Shown piece after piece: positions 1 through 9,210 of a stretch of 64,000 nt of DNA. The first letter of the stretch is position 1, and each line of letters opens with the position of its first letter. Origin of the DNA: an uncultured Lactobacillus sp. (GTDB taxonomy: Bacteria; Bacillota; Bacilli; Lactobacillales; Lactobacillaceae). The notes beneath the pieces were generated by a model, which ran no database searches, was not told the DNA's origin, and was given only the letters and a program-made list of their open reading frames with translations. The stretch is taken from the NCBI GenBank assembly GCA_937916845.1, contig CALFSK010000020.1, positions 27,152-91,151 of the forward strand, given 5' to 3'. Position numbers and translations under genes: made by a program.

Positions 1-2
1 CG

Positions 3-2564
3 AGTGGCTCTAAACAGGTCAGCAATGGCTTAACCACGTTGAACAGCAAAACCGGTGCCTTATCCGATGGCGTTGTTCAATTAGCTGATGGTGCTAAGGC
101 ACTGAAAGTCGGAATCGTGGATTACACGAACGGTGTTTACACGGTTTCAACCGGTTTACGGACGATCAATAGTAAGACCGGGGAACTTTCCTCCGGTGTG
201 ACCCGCTTAACGGCCGGTTCAACTGCATTAGTTAGCGGTTTGAAAGATTACACGGCTGGGGTTGCACAAACAACCACGGGCGCGGGTAAATTAAATGACG
301 GTGCTCAGCAAACCAATACTGGTGCTCAGGGGATTAATGCTGGGGTCTCAGATTTAAAGAAGCAGACCGCCACATTACCAGATTCAGTTAATAAACTGAC
401 AACTGGTTCCAACGACATCAATACAAATTTGGGCCAATTGAAGAGTGGGAGTGCTGAAGTTTCTGACGGCTTAAACAAGTTGGCAGCGGCTAGCACGAGC
501 CAAGAAAACCAGCAAAAGATTCAAGAATTACAAACTGGCATGGCCCAAATGGAAAAGGCCTTGGAATCCGTCGACAAATTGATGGCAAGTGCTCAAAGTA
601 CCACGGATACGAGCAAAGTGGATGGCTTGATGGCCACCGCACAAAAGGACGTTACCGCGTTAACGGCGACGACCAGCTCAACCGATTTGACGGGTCAAAT
701 CAATGCTAAAATTGAAGGCTTAAAGGATTCTGAAGGCTTAACTGATAAGCAGGTTAAGGCACTGGAGGCTAGTTTAGCCGGTGTTGGTCAAACTAATAAT
801 GACGCTGCTAAGACGCAAGCCGCAACGGATTTGAAAGCCACGATGGGTCAAATTCAAACGATGACGAAAACTAATGCTGCGGCAGCAACTGGCTCACAAA
901 CTAGCCTCGTGGATAGCTTCAAGGAACTTGAAGCTGGGGTCAACGCATTGATTACTAATGTCAATACGATGGCAACGAGCGTATCCAGCCTTGATGCAGG
1001 CTCAACCAAGGTCACAAATGGGTTAACTGCATTACAGAAGGGGACGTCTGATCTCAGCACTGGTTTGACGCAGATGAATGCACAAGTTCCTGGAATGACC
1101 AGTGGCATTGACAAGTTGTCGGGTTATACAACGGCCTTAACAGCTGGAACCCAGCAAGTTGCTGATGGTGCGGCTGGACTTGCCAGTGGAACGACTAAGT
1201 TAAACGGTAATTCTGCTAAGTTGAACGCTGGCGCGGGTGAACTCCAAGGCGGGTTAACCCAGTTGAATGGTCAAGTACCAGCGTTAACAACCGGTATCAA
1301 CCAGTTAACGGCCGGTGCTAAGCAGTTAACGGATAATTCTAGTCAATTAACTGGTGGTGCGTCTAAGTTAGCTACTGGAACTTCCGATTTAAATGGCCAA
1401 GTACCAGTTCTCGTTTCATCAATCGGCTTGCTAGCAAATGGTTCAAAGCAAGTTACGACTGGGCTGACAACGTTGAATGGTCAGGTCCCAGCATTAACTG
1501 GTGGGGTTCAACAATTGCTATCAGGTTCTAGCCAAGTTACTGGCGGTCTTGTCACGTTAAATGGCAAGGTTCCGGCATTAGTTGGCGGTATCCAACAATT
1601 ATCTGGTGGTTTGAATACGATGAACGGTCAGATTCCAGCCTTAGTGACTGGGGTTCAAAAGCTAGATAATGGTGCTGGTCAATTAAACACTGGCTTACAA
1701 ACCCTCCAAGGTAGTACTGGTCAATTGACCGGTGGGGTTAAACAGTTAGCCGATGGTGCTGACCAATTGGATCAAAACTCAGCTAAGTTACTTGCTGGTA
1801 ATAAGAAGGTTAAGAACGGAAACGGAACGTTAGCAAAATCGTTACAAAGTGGTGCTGATACGATTAATGGCACACCATTGACGAGTTCTAACGCGAATAT
1901 GTTTGCCGCACCTTCAAACTTAACGCATTCTAACTACAGCTACGTGCCAAACTATGGTCACGCATTAGCACCATACGTCTTGTCGTTAGCACTTTACGTT
2001 GGGGCAATTGTCTTCAACTTTGCTTACCCAATTCGGCGGATTGCCGATGATGATGGGACACCAACCCAGTGGTTCTTAAGTAAAATCGCTGTTGGTGCAC
2101 CAGTTGCCGTCTTGATGGCCATCATTGAATGTGTTGCTTTACTGATCGTTGGCTTGAAGCCAATCAGCATGGGTGGTTACTTCTTAACGGCGATTATGAT
2201 TGCGTTGGCTTCCATGTTCATTGTCATGTTCCTGTCGATGTTACTAGATAACCCAGGGCGGTTCTTGGCCATGGTTCTCCTGATGCTTCAACTTGGTGGC
2301 TCAGGTGGGACCTTCCCAATGGAAATTACGAACCATTTCTTCAACGTAATTCATCCATTCTTGCCATTGACTTACTCGATTCAAGCATTCCGGCAATCCT
2401 TAACGGGTGGCTGGGGTAACGGAATCTTCTGGTCATCGATTGGGGTACTCGCAATCTTTGCAATTTTAGGTTTAGTGCTACTATGGGCTTCGATGGTTTT
2501 CTTGAAAAAGAAGAACCTTCAAGTTCCCGCTGAAGCTGAAATTCAGATGAAAGCTGGCAAATAA
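3..2564 (+). CDS. YhgE/Pip domain membrane protein, 3' part (5' end outside window)
   Basis: The reading frame is open from the left edge, so the N-terminus lies outside the window. The visible part is a long, low-complexity region built of short repeats with L-x-x-G-x-x-x-L spacing (many copies of LxxGxxQLxxG and LNGQVPAL), predicted to form an extended extracytoplasmic coil. It is followed from about 1950 by roughly five membrane segments and a short lysine-rich tail. This is the architecture of YhgE/Pip (phage infection protein) family proteins, which resemble ABC-2 permeases and in Gram-positives are tied to phage entry or ESX-like export. The true substrate is unknown. A terminator follows. 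Family call is firm; function is not. Confidence 0.85.
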   Translation, partial: SGSKQVSNGLTTLNSKTGALSDGVVQLADGAKALKVGIVDYTNGVYTVSTGLRTINSKTGELSSGVTRLTAGSTALVSGLKDYTAGVAQTTTGAGKLNDGAQQTNTGAQGINAGVSDLKKQTATLPDSVNKLTTGSNDINTNLGQLKSGSAEVSDGLNKLAAASTSQENQQKIQELQTGMAQMEKALESVDKLMASAQSTTDTSKVDGLMATAQKDVTALTATTSSTDLTGQINAKIEGLKDSEGLTDKQVKALEASLAGVGQTNNDAAKTQAATDLKATMGQIQTMTKTNAAAATGSQTSLVDSFKELEAGVNALITNVNTMATSVSSLDAGSTKVTNGLTALQKGTSDLSTGLTQMNAQVPGMTSGIDKLSGYTTALTAGTQQVADGAAGLASGTTKLNGNSAKLNAGAGELQGGLTQLNGQVPALTTGINQLTAGAKQLTDNSSQLTGGASKLATGTSDLNGQVPVLVSSIGLLANGSKQVTTGLTTLNGQVPALTGGVQQLLSGSSQVTGGLVTLNGKVPALVGGIQQLSGGLNTMNGQIPALVTGVQKLDNGAGQLNTGLQTLQGSTGQLTGGVKQLADGADQLDQNSAKLLAGNKKVKNGNGTLAKSLQSGADTINGTPLTSSNANMFAAPSNLTHSNYSYVPNYGHALAPYVLSLALYVGAIVFNFAYPIRRIADDDGTPTQWFLSKIAVGAPVAVLMAIIECVALLIVGLKPISMGGYFLTAIMIALASMFIVMFLSMLLDNPGRFLAMVLLMLQLGGSGGTFPMEITNHFFNVIHPFLPLTYSIQAFRQSLTGGWGNGIFWSSIGVLAIFAILGLVLLWASMVFLKKKNLQVPAEAEIQMKAGK

Positions 2565-2578
2565 TTACAAGCTGTAAT

Positions 2579-2609
2579 AAAGGATCGGGCGGATGTCCGG
2601 TCCTTTTTT
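2579..2609 (+). terminator. Intrinsic terminator after YhgE gene
   Basis: Stem AAGGATCGG pairs with CCGGTCCTT (one G-T pair) and is followed by six T. Confidence 0.85.
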
Positions 2610-2701
2610 GCGGTCAAGCATATTAGTGAGGATAATTTAAAAAGTATGCTACCATTAATGGTTGTCTAATTTAATTTTAATAAATGATTGAGAGGTGCGC
2701 A

Positions 2702-4453
2702 GTGAGTATATTTATGAAACTAGGCTGGTATTTTCGCCGGGAGTGGAAACTCTACTTGGCGGGAGTCCTAGGCCTAATCTTAACTGCTATTATTGGCGTT
2801 ATTCCACCACGCATTATTGGTGACGTGGTCGACGGGATCAATCAGCATAGCTTAACGGCGCACTCGTTAACGGTCTATTTAGGGATTATCGCGGCTGCGG
2901 CTGTTGGCCAGTACTTCGCCCGCTATTTATGGCGTAACGCGATTTGGGGCGGTGCAGCCGGGCTGGAACGGACGTTACGCGAGCGCTTGTTTTGGCATTT
3001 TATGAAAATGGACGCGACTTTTTATCAAAAGTACCGGACGGGTGATTTGATGGCCCACGCAACCAATGACTTAACGGCGATTGAGCGGGTCGCTGGTGGT
3101 GGGATTTTGCAATTTGCTGATTCCATTATTACCGGTGGGACAACGCTGATTGCGATGATGATGTTGATCGATTGGCGATTGACGCTGATTGCGGTGGTTC
3201 CATTCCCATTATTAGCCGTTGTTTCCCGCTACCTGGGGAAGAAGATTCACGTCGCGTTTCGAGCCTCACAGGCTGCCTTTTCGCGGCTGAATAACAAGGC
3301 GCAAGAGAGTATCAGTGGCATCAAAGTCATCAAAGCGTTAGGTCAGGAACAAGCGGATATGGATGACTTTAATGAGCAGATTGATCAGACGATTAAAATC
3401 AACCGCCACGTTAATACGTTAGATTCACTTTTTGACCCGGCGATTACCATTATTGTTGCGGTTTCTTACGCAGCCACCATTATTCTGGGTGGCCTTTACG
3501 TGGTCAATCACGTGATTACGATTGGTAACTTGGTCTCGTTCATCACTTACTTAGGTATGATGGTTTGGCCAATGTTCGCAGTCGGGATGTTATTCAATAC
3601 GATGGAACGTGGGAATGCGTCCTACGACCGGGTGATGGAATTACTGAACCAAAAAAGTGCCATTATTGATTCTAGCAATGGTCGGGAACAGCGTCCACAC
3701 GGTGATTTACACTATCAAATTAAGCAATTTAATTATCCAAATGATGCCGGAACGAGTTTGAGCGACGTTCAGTTTGACTTAAAAGCGGGTCAGACACTCG
3801 GCATCGTTGGGCGTGTCGGCGCTGGTAAATCAACGATTATGAAGTTGATTCTACGTGAATTCGATAACTATGATGGTCAGATTGTTTACGGTGGCGACGA
3901 CATTAAGCAGTACGCGTTGGACAGCTACTTACCGGCAATCGGCTACGTGCCACAGGATAGCTTCTTGTTCTCCAATACGATTCGGGAAAACATTCGGTTT
4001 GCGGACCCCACGGTGTCTCAAACCGTTGTCGAAAGTGTCGCGGCCAAGAGTGATTTGAGCGGTCAGATTTCCAACATGCCAGCGGGTTACGATACCCAGG
4101 TCGGTGAAGAAGGAATTTCACTTTCTGGTGGGCAACGACAACGCTTAGCGATTGCGCGGGCGTTGTTAATTAACCCCGAACTGTTAATTTTAGATGACGC
4201 TTTATCCGCAGTTGATGCGGAAACTGAGTCTGAAATTCTGGCTAACTTGAAAGCCGAACGGGCGGACAAGACGACGATTATTGCGGCGCACCGGTTGAGT
4301 TCGGTGATGAACGCTGATGAGATCATCGTTCTCGATGCGGGTCACGTCGTTGAACGGGGCACGCACAGCGAGCTAATGACGCAACACGGTTGGTACCAGA
4401 AGATGTTTGAACGCCAGCAATTAGAAACTAAAGTGGAAGGGGCGGTGCAATAA
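2702..4453 (+). CDS. Heterodimeric ABC exporter, subunit 1 (degenerate-site NBD)
   Basis: Full-length ABC half-exporter: six membrane segments, then a nucleotide-binding domain with Walker A GRVGAGKST (about residue 370), canonical signature LSGGQ (about 473) and Walker B ending LILDD. The catalytic glutamate after Walker B is aspartate, as in the TM287/BmrC/YheI-type subunit of heterodimeric multidrug exporters. The start is placed at GTG 2702, six bases after AGAGG; an upstream ATG at 2684 precedes that ribosome site. It overlaps the next gene by one base (TAATG), and the two partners should form one transporter. Substrate is unknown; drug or lipid-like export is the usual role. Confidence 0.9.
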   Translation: MSIFMKLGWYFRREWKLYLAGVLGLILTAIIGVIPPRIIGDVVDGINQHSLTAHSLTVYLGIIAAAAVGQYFARYLWRNAIWGGAAGLERTLRERLFWHFMKMDATFYQKYRTGDLMAHATNDLTAIERVAGGGILQFADSIITGGTTLIAMMMLIDWRLTLIAVVPFPLLAVVSRYLGKKIHVAFRASQAAFSRLNNKAQESISGIKVIKALGQEQADMDDFNEQIDQTIKINRHVNTLDSLFDPAITIIVAVSYAATIILGGLYVVNHVITIGNLVSFITYLGMMVWPMFAVGMLFNTMERGNASYDRVMELLNQKSAIIDSSNGREQRPHGDLHYQIKQFNYPNDAGTSLSDVQFDLKAGQTLGIVGRVGAGKSTIMKLILREFDNYDGQIVYGGDDIKQYALDSYLPAIGYVPQDSFLFSNTIRENIRFADPTVSQTVVESVAAKSDLSGQISNMPAGYDTQVGEEGISLSGGQRQRLAIARALLINPELLILDDALSAVDAETESEILANLKAERADKTTIIAAHRLSSVMNADEIIVLDAGHVVERGTHSELMTQHGWYQKMFERQQLETKVEGAVQ

Positions 4454-6240
4454 TGGCAGCACGAGAATCAGTTTGGGCGCGTAGTATGCCCGTAAAAGAA
4501 CAGCTGACCGTTATTCGACGCTTATTGCCGTACGCGAAGCCGTTTAAATGGTTCTTCATTGGGGCCATCATCCTTTCAGGATTAGTCAGTGTCGTTAACA
4601 TCTACTTACCAAAAGTTTTACAGACTTTTATTGACCGTTATTTACGGACCGGTCACGCGACGATTACGGTGATGTGGTACTTTGCTGGGCTTTACTTCTT
4701 CGGCATGCTTGTGCGTGCGCTGATGCAATTTATCCAAAATTATACGAGCACGATGGGTGCCGAATACATGTTGGAAAACGTGCGGCGGCAAATGTTCAAA
4801 AAGTTACACCGGATGGGCATGCGTTATTTTGACCAAGTTCCCGGTGGATCCATTTTGTCACGGCTGACCAACGATACGATGTCGTTTTCTAACTTTTGGG
4901 CGCTTTTTAACACGTTATTTACCGCCTTTTTTGCGGTGATTTCGTCGTTCATTGCCATGTATTTGACGGACCGTCAGATTGCATTGTGGTTACTGATTTT
5001 TATGCCGTTTTTAGGCGTGACGATTTGGTACTATCAACGCTACAGTTCGAAGGTTTATCGCCGCATGCGTGAACGCTTGAGTGAACTAAACACGAAATTA
5101 AGTGAAGCCATTACGGGGATTAGTGTTATTCAACAATTTCGGCAGGAACACCGGATCAACGGTGAGTTCGATCATACTAACGACGCGTATTTCCACACGC
5201 GTCAGGCGATGATTCGAACCAACTCCTTACTATTAAGTCCGCTAATTGATCTCTTTTACGCGTTAGGGACCGTGATGGTTTTGGGGATTTTCGGGGTCCG
5301 TGGCTTAAATGGCTACGTGGCTGCCGGGGTGGTTTACGCGTTTATTACGTACCTCAATAACTTTTACAATCCCATGACGCAAATGATGGATAACTTGTCT
5401 GATTTTCAAGACGGGGTCGTTGCGGGTTCGCGGGTCTTACGGGTCATGGACGATCAAACGATTGCCCCAGCACAGCACGCTGATCCAACCGCGAAGATTA
5501 CGCGGGGAAAGATTGAATTCAAACACGTGACCTTTGCGTACGATGGTGAACATCCCGTCTTAAAAGACGTCTCGTTTGTCGCTGAACCGGGTCAGACGGT
5601 TGCCTTAGTTGGACAGACTGGGAGTGGTAAAACGTCGACAATCAACGTTTTAATGCGCTTCTATGAATTTCAATCGGGTGAGGTCTTGATCGATGACCGT
5701 GATATTCGGGACTATCCGGCGGCGGAATTACGCCAAAAGATGGGCTTAGTCTTGCAGGAACCGTTTATGTTTTACGGGGACATCAATTCTAATATTCGGA
5801 TGTTTAACAACGAAATTTCGGATGAACAGGTTCGAGCGGCGGCTAAGTTTGTGAAGGCCGATGATTTTATTAACGATCTACCTGAAAACTATGAATCCCG
5901 AGTTATTGAACGGGGCGCTAGCTATTCATCTGGTCAACGCCAACTGATTTCCTTTGCCCGGACGATCGTCACGGATCCTAAGATTTTAATCTTGGATGAA
6001 GCGACGGCTAACGTCGATACCGAGACGGAAGAAATGATTCAGACGGGACTCAGCCGTATTCAGGAGGACCGCACAACGATTGCCATTGCGCACCGGTTGT
6101 CCACCATTCAAAATGCTGATCTGATTCTGGTCTTAAACCAGGGCCAAATCGTTGAACGGGGAACCAACGACGAGCTATTAGCGCAACATGGTTATTACTA
6201 CGATATGATTCAGTTGCAAAATTCTGCACACGTTAAGTAG
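4453..6240 (+). CDS. Heterodimeric ABC exporter, subunit 2 (catalytic-site NBD)
   Basis: Six membrane segments followed by an ATPase domain with Walker A GQTGSGKTS (about residue 386), an off-consensus signature SYSSGQ (about 492) and Walker B ILILDEA with the catalytic glutamate present. This is complementary to the upstream subunit: its Walker B is intact but its signature is degenerate, so the dimer would have one working and one degenerate ATP site, as in BmrCD, LmrCD and TM287/288. Translationally coupled to subunit 1. No regulator is adjacent, so induction cannot be judged. Confidence 0.9.
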   Translation: MAARESVWARSMPVKEQLTVIRRLLPYAKPFKWFFIGAIILSGLVSVVNIYLPKVLQTFIDRYLRTGHATITVMWYFAGLYFFGMLVRALMQFIQNYTSTMGAEYMLENVRRQMFKKLHRMGMRYFDQVPGGSILSRLTNDTMSFSNFWALFNTLFTAFFAVISSFIAMYLTDRQIALWLLIFMPFLGVTIWYYQRYSSKVYRRMRERLSELNTKLSEAITGISVIQQFRQEHRINGEFDHTNDAYFHTRQAMIRTNSLLLSPLIDLFYALGTVMVLGIFGVRGLNGYVAAGVVYAFITYLNNFYNPMTQMMDNLSDFQDGVVAGSRVLRVMDDQTIAPAQHADPTAKITRGKIEFKHVTFAYDGEHPVLKDVSFVAEPGQTVALVGQTGSGKTSTINVLMRFYEFQSGEVLIDDRDIRDYPAAELRQKMGLVLQEPFMFYGDINSNIRMFNNEISDEQVRAAAKFVKADDFINDLPENYESRVIERGASYSSGQRQLISFARTIVTDPKILILDEATANVDTETEEMIQTGLSRIQEDRTTIAIAHRLSTIQNADLILVLNQGQIVERGTNDELLAQHGYYYDMIQLQNSAHVK

Positions 6241-6280
6241 CCTGTGGTAAGCTAAATTAAAACAACTTGGAGTGGTTCGG

Positions 6281-6412
6281 ATGCGACGGAAAATTTCAGT
6301 ATTAGTTGTGCTTTTAACGTGGACGTTGTCCGTGTTAAAGCTGTTTGTGCAATGGCACCACGTGTATCACCAAGTGCCACGCAAAATTAAAGTTAAAATC
6401 AAGCTTAAATAG
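6281..6412 (+). CDS. Small basic membrane peptide, 43 aa, unknown
   Basis: ATG at 6281 is preceded by TTGGAG about eight bases upstream. The 43-residue product has an N-terminal MRRK, one hydrophobic segment (about residues 5-24) and a strongly basic tail ending KIKVKIKLK. It starts 40 bases after the ABC exporter and is followed by a strong terminator, so it is probably the last gene of that operon. I do not recognise a family. The ribosome site, position and amino-acid makeup support a real gene, but it could be a chance ORF. Confidence 0.55.
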   Translation: MRRKISVLVVLLTWTLSVLKLFVQWHHVYHQVPRKIKVKIKLK

Positions 6413-6418
6413 AAACCT

Positions 6419-6474
6419 AATAGACTGCCAGCTAAAGTAGCAATCATTGCTATTTTAGCTGGCAGTCTATTTAT
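6419..6474 (+). terminator. Strong terminator closing ABC exporter operon
   Basis: Very long hairpin: AATAGACTGCCAGCTAAA pairs with TTTAGCTGGCAGTCTATT, extended by TAGCAAT/ATTGCTA, then a short T-rich tail. Confidence 0.85.
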
Positions 6475-6480
6475 TTAGTC

Positions 6481-6655
6481 CGGTTGTCGCTGATAGTATG
6501 CGGTCGTGGGACCGGGGCTAGCCTGAGGAGCGGTCTAGTCCCTCGCCCGGAACCCTTGCAACCCCCGCAAGTGTCCCGGACCGTCCGTGGTGTAAAGGTG
6601 GAAAATCACCACCTCAACGCCACCTTCACGACCGATGCAATCAGCGACAGCCTCT
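6481..6655 (+). repeat. R1 palindromic element, copy A
   Basis: Terminal inverted repeat TGTCGCTGAT (6485-6494) / ATCAGCGACA (6640-6649), with inner arms CGGTCGTG / CACGACCG. The interior holds further small hairpins (CTTGC/GCAAG, GGTG/CACC). It shares its left 45 bases nearly unchanged with copies at 35.2, 43.1, 50.0 and 55.0 kb and, inverted, 24.9 kb. No ORF of its own. Confidence 0.85.
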
Positions 6656-6828
6656 GACTATTAAATGCTTTTAGATAATCTTTTTGAGAGTTTAGTAGAG
6701 GTAAGTCGAAACAGGCAAAAATAGCCAGTACTTGTTAAAAAAATCAGAAAGTCTACACTATCAGGAGATATTATTCAGTTTCGTTTTACAAAAGAGGTAA
6801 TACACATGGAAATGAGATGAGGAAAATG

Positions 6829-7434
6829 AATATTAAAAGAATACTGGCCGGTTTTTTATTTGTGATAATTTTAGTACTGTGGTATCTACGGTCATTGTGG
6901 GTTAGTTCTACTAATATTCCAGATTGGGTGGATACATTGGGCGTCGTATTAATGATGTTGCCATTACTAGCGATATTAGTTTTTGTTATATGGACTATGA
7001 CTTCATTCAAATGGGAGCGGTTAGCAACAACTTTGTTATTAATCGTAGCTACTTTGTCTAGTATGCCAATCGCAAAATTTGCTTTTATTAATTGGCTAAT
7101 GATTGTTTTATCGAGTCTTTTAGTAGTAAAAGTTTGTTTTTATAAGAAAAAGAATCCCAAGTCGATGCTCATCTTATCGGGGGTGTTGTGTATAGCATTT
7201 TTTCTAAGTCTGTTAAATCCGATAGTGAGTGCTCGTTGGTCATATGCGGCATACGTAGATCCGATTACCGCTTTAAATGCTAAAATATATTTAACAAAGG
7301 CACAAAAAGAAGCTTTATCAAGAACTGGTGTATCACATATAGAAACGAGAAAACCCAAAATTAGGATTGATTCTTCTGACTATCGTAATTTTGGTATTGA
7401 AAAGTATGGCTGTATCTATATAGCAGATTTTTAA
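6829..7434 (+). CDS. Hypothetical multi-pass membrane protein, AT-rich
   Basis: About 201 residues starting MNIKRILAGFLF. ATG 6829 is chosen because GATGAGGAAA sits just upstream; an in-frame ATG at 6817 is also possible. Four hydrophobic segments fill residues 5-130, followed by one more near 135-150 and a soluble C-terminal tail (KIRIDSSDYRNFGIEKYG). Codon use is clearly more A/T-rich than the neighbours, and it sits between an R1 element and a convergent gene, so it may be a transferred gene. I recognise no family. A tiny ATG-GAA-ATG-AGA-TGA ORF with its own ribosome site overlaps the start. Confidence 0.65.
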   Translation, partial: NIKRILAGFLFVIILVLWYLRSLWVSSTNIPDWVDTLGVVLMMLPLLAILVFVIWTMTSFKWERLATTLLLIVATLSSMPIAKFAFINWLMIVLSSLLVVKVCFYKKKNPKSMLILSGVLCIAFFLSLLNPIVSARWSYAAYVDPITALNAKIYLTKAQKEALSRTGVSHIETRKPKIRIDSSDYRNFGIEKYGCIYIADF

Positions 7435-7527
7435 GTGAATAGTACACTAGGTCTTATCACGTGTTCAGATGAAATGATATAATCTGGATACATTATTTTA
7501 AGCATTTATGAAGCGCAAAAATAGTGC

Positions 7528-7583
7528 AAAAAGACTCGCAATCCAATTCTAATTTTGAATATAATTGGACTGCGAGTTTTTTT
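7528..7583. terminator. Bidirectional terminator between convergent genes
   Basis: ACTCGCAATCCAATT pairs with AATTGGACTGCGAGT; A-run on the left and T-run on the right allow use from both strands. Confidence 0.85.
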
Positions 7584-7636
7584 ACTTCGTGACTAGTTTT
7601 TGGTAATTATATAATTTCCAAAGGTTTTAATCAGTC

Positions 7637-8044
7637 CTAAAGTGCCGGTTGAAATAAGTATAGTAATCCGCCCGTCATTAAGCTGTTCATTAAAGCAAAA
7701 ATGGCCACCAGGTTGGTACGGACACTGTCGGAAGCCGGAAGTAATCCCGCGGTTAAGCTGGCAATTCGAATGACAGCAATCAACCAGAGTACGAGTGACC
7801 CCAACAGTAGCCAGTAACACAGCTTGCGCCACCAGTTGAGTGTCAGCGGCGGGACGGGGTGTTGCGCACTTCTAAATTGGGCCAGACCCAGAATAAGAAG
7901 CAGTGTCAGGTTTAGAATTGCGGGTGGCCCCTTTGGCAATAAGCAGGCGTTACCGAGCGTACTAAGGAGGGCTAACGGCAAAAAACGTTGTAGCGTTGCG
8001 CGTGAAAAAAATAACTGTGCAAATGAGCAATCGATAATAATCAC
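7637..8044 (-). CDS. Hypothetical membrane protein, about 135 aa
   Basis: Convergent with the previous gene. The product has about four hydrophobic stretches and ends LLYLFQPAL. The start is uncertain: a GTG at 8044 lies directly against AGGTAGG, leaving no proper spacer, so an ATT codon or a slightly later start is possible. A plus-strand ORF covers the same DNA, but its translation (many R, C and S, no hydrophobic blocks) looks like a shadow. No family recognised. Confidence 0.5.
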   Translation of the reverse strand: MIIIDCSFAQLFFSRATLQRFLPLALLSTLGNACLLPKGPPAILNLTLLLILGLAQFRSAQHPVPPLTLNWWRKLCYWLLLGSLVLWLIAVIRIASLTAGLLPASDSVRTNLVAIFALMNSLMTGGLLYLFQPAL

Positions 8045-8257
8045 CTACCTAATGGATCTTTTGGTTCATATTTTAGCAAGCTAATTCGTAAATGGTATTG
8101 GACGGAACTTGATTGATAAAACGAATAAACTAAGGGTAATTAGTACCAATGGATTCAGTAAGTGTGTGAACATCAGTGATTAGACAAGCAGGCTTTTTGG
8201 CCCGGCGAAGCCACAAATATTTATTTAAATAAATATAAAAATAATGCAAAAAAGGGC

Positions 8258-8288
8258 TTGCCTTCGACCAACACGAAGCGACTAAAGT
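8258..8288 (+). promoter_or_regulatory. MerR-type promoter for DUF3737-patB
   Basis: -35 TTGCCT (8258-8263) and -10 TAAAGT (8283-8288) are separated by 19 bp, with a central dyad CTTCG/CGAAG between them. Nineteen-bp spacers with a central dyad are the hallmark of promoters twisted into shape by MerR-family activators. No merR gene lies next to it. Confidence 0.65.
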
Positions 8289-8343
8289 AAAGGTACACGC
8301 TGAAAAAAAAGCGTCGTTTTAAACAAGGGAGCCAGATTAATAA

Positions 8344-9210
8344 ATGAAAAAGATTAACCAACAATATTTAACTGGGGAACGCGCCTTATTTAAGGCCCGT
8401 GATCTCCAAATTAATAACAGTACGTTTGCTGACGGTGAATCACCGTTAAAAGAAAGTCGAAATATCAACTTGGATCAGTCAATCTTTAAGTGGAAGTACC
8501 CGCTGTGGTACAGCGAACACGTTAACGTGACGCACTCAATCTTTGAAGAAATGTCACGCTCCGGAATTTGGTATACCAAGGATATTTCAATTGAAAACAG
8601 TACGTTACAAGCCCCTAAGCTGTTTCGGCGGGCCAGTCAAATTAAATTAGATCACGTGCACTTCTCACACGCCGAAGAAACGTTGTGGAACTGTACGGAC
8701 ATTGAGATGCACGACGTTCAGGCTGCCGGGGATTACTTTGGGATGAACAGCCAGAATATTAGCATCGACGGGTTTAATTTGGTCGGTAATTACGCGTTTG
8801 ACGGGGCGAAGAACGTGGAAATTCATAACGCCACGTTAATGACTAAGGACGCTTTATGGAACTGTGAAAACGTCACGGTTTATGATTCTCAAATCATTGG
8901 GGAATACTTGGGCTGGAACTCGAAGAATATTCGCTTCGTCAACTGTACGATTGAAAGCGACCAAGGGCTATGCTACATGGACCACGTGACGTTGGAAAAT
9001 TGTACGTTGCTCAACACGGACCTTGCCTTTGAATATTGCAGCAACATCGATGCCGATGTGATTTCGACTATCGATAGTGTTAAGAATCCAATCAGTGGTA
9101 AGATTCACGCGCAAGGCATTCAACAAATTATTATGGATGACCCTGAAATTGATGCAACTAAGACGATTATCAGTGTTGACCAGGAAAGTCAGGCCAACCA
9201 TGCCGTATGA
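8344..9210 (+). CDS. DUF3737 family beta-helix protein
   Basis: 288 residues with regularly spaced short strands containing N-x-x-I/V, C-x-N-V/I and WNC repeats (WNCTDIEMHD, WNCENVTVYD), giving a right-handed parallel beta-helix with about 20-residue rungs, as in DUF3737 proteins of lactobacilli. No signal peptide, so cytoplasmic. The ATG follows AGGGAGCC. It overlaps the patB-type lyase gene by 11 bases, so the two are co-translated under the MerR-type promoter upstream. Function of DUF3737 is not established; coupling to a C-S lyase suggests a sulfur or stress role, which is inference only. Confidence 0.85.
   Translation: MKKINQQYLTGERALFKARDLQINNSTFADGESPLKESRNINLDQSIFKWKYPLWYSEHVNVTHSIFEEMSRSGIWYTKDISIENSTLQAPKLFRRASQIKLDHVHFSHAEETLWNCTDIEMHDVQAAGDYFGMNSQNISIDGFNLVGNYAFDGAKNVEIHNATLMTKDALWNCENVTVYDSQIIGEYLGWNSKNIRFVNCTIESDQGLCYMDHVTLENCTLLNTDLAFEYCSNIDADVISTIDSVKNPISGKIHAQGIQQIIMDDPEIDATKTIISVDQESQANHAV

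Noticed and set aside
1..2564. Prophage or phage-related region, given the name phage infection protein
   Set aside because: YhgE/Pip is a host membrane protein family; no phage genes are present.
7824..8084. Plus-strand 86-codon ORF opposite the 7.6 kb membrane gene
   Set aside because: Arg/Cys/Ser-rich translation with no hydrophobic pattern; the minus-strand ORF is the better gene.
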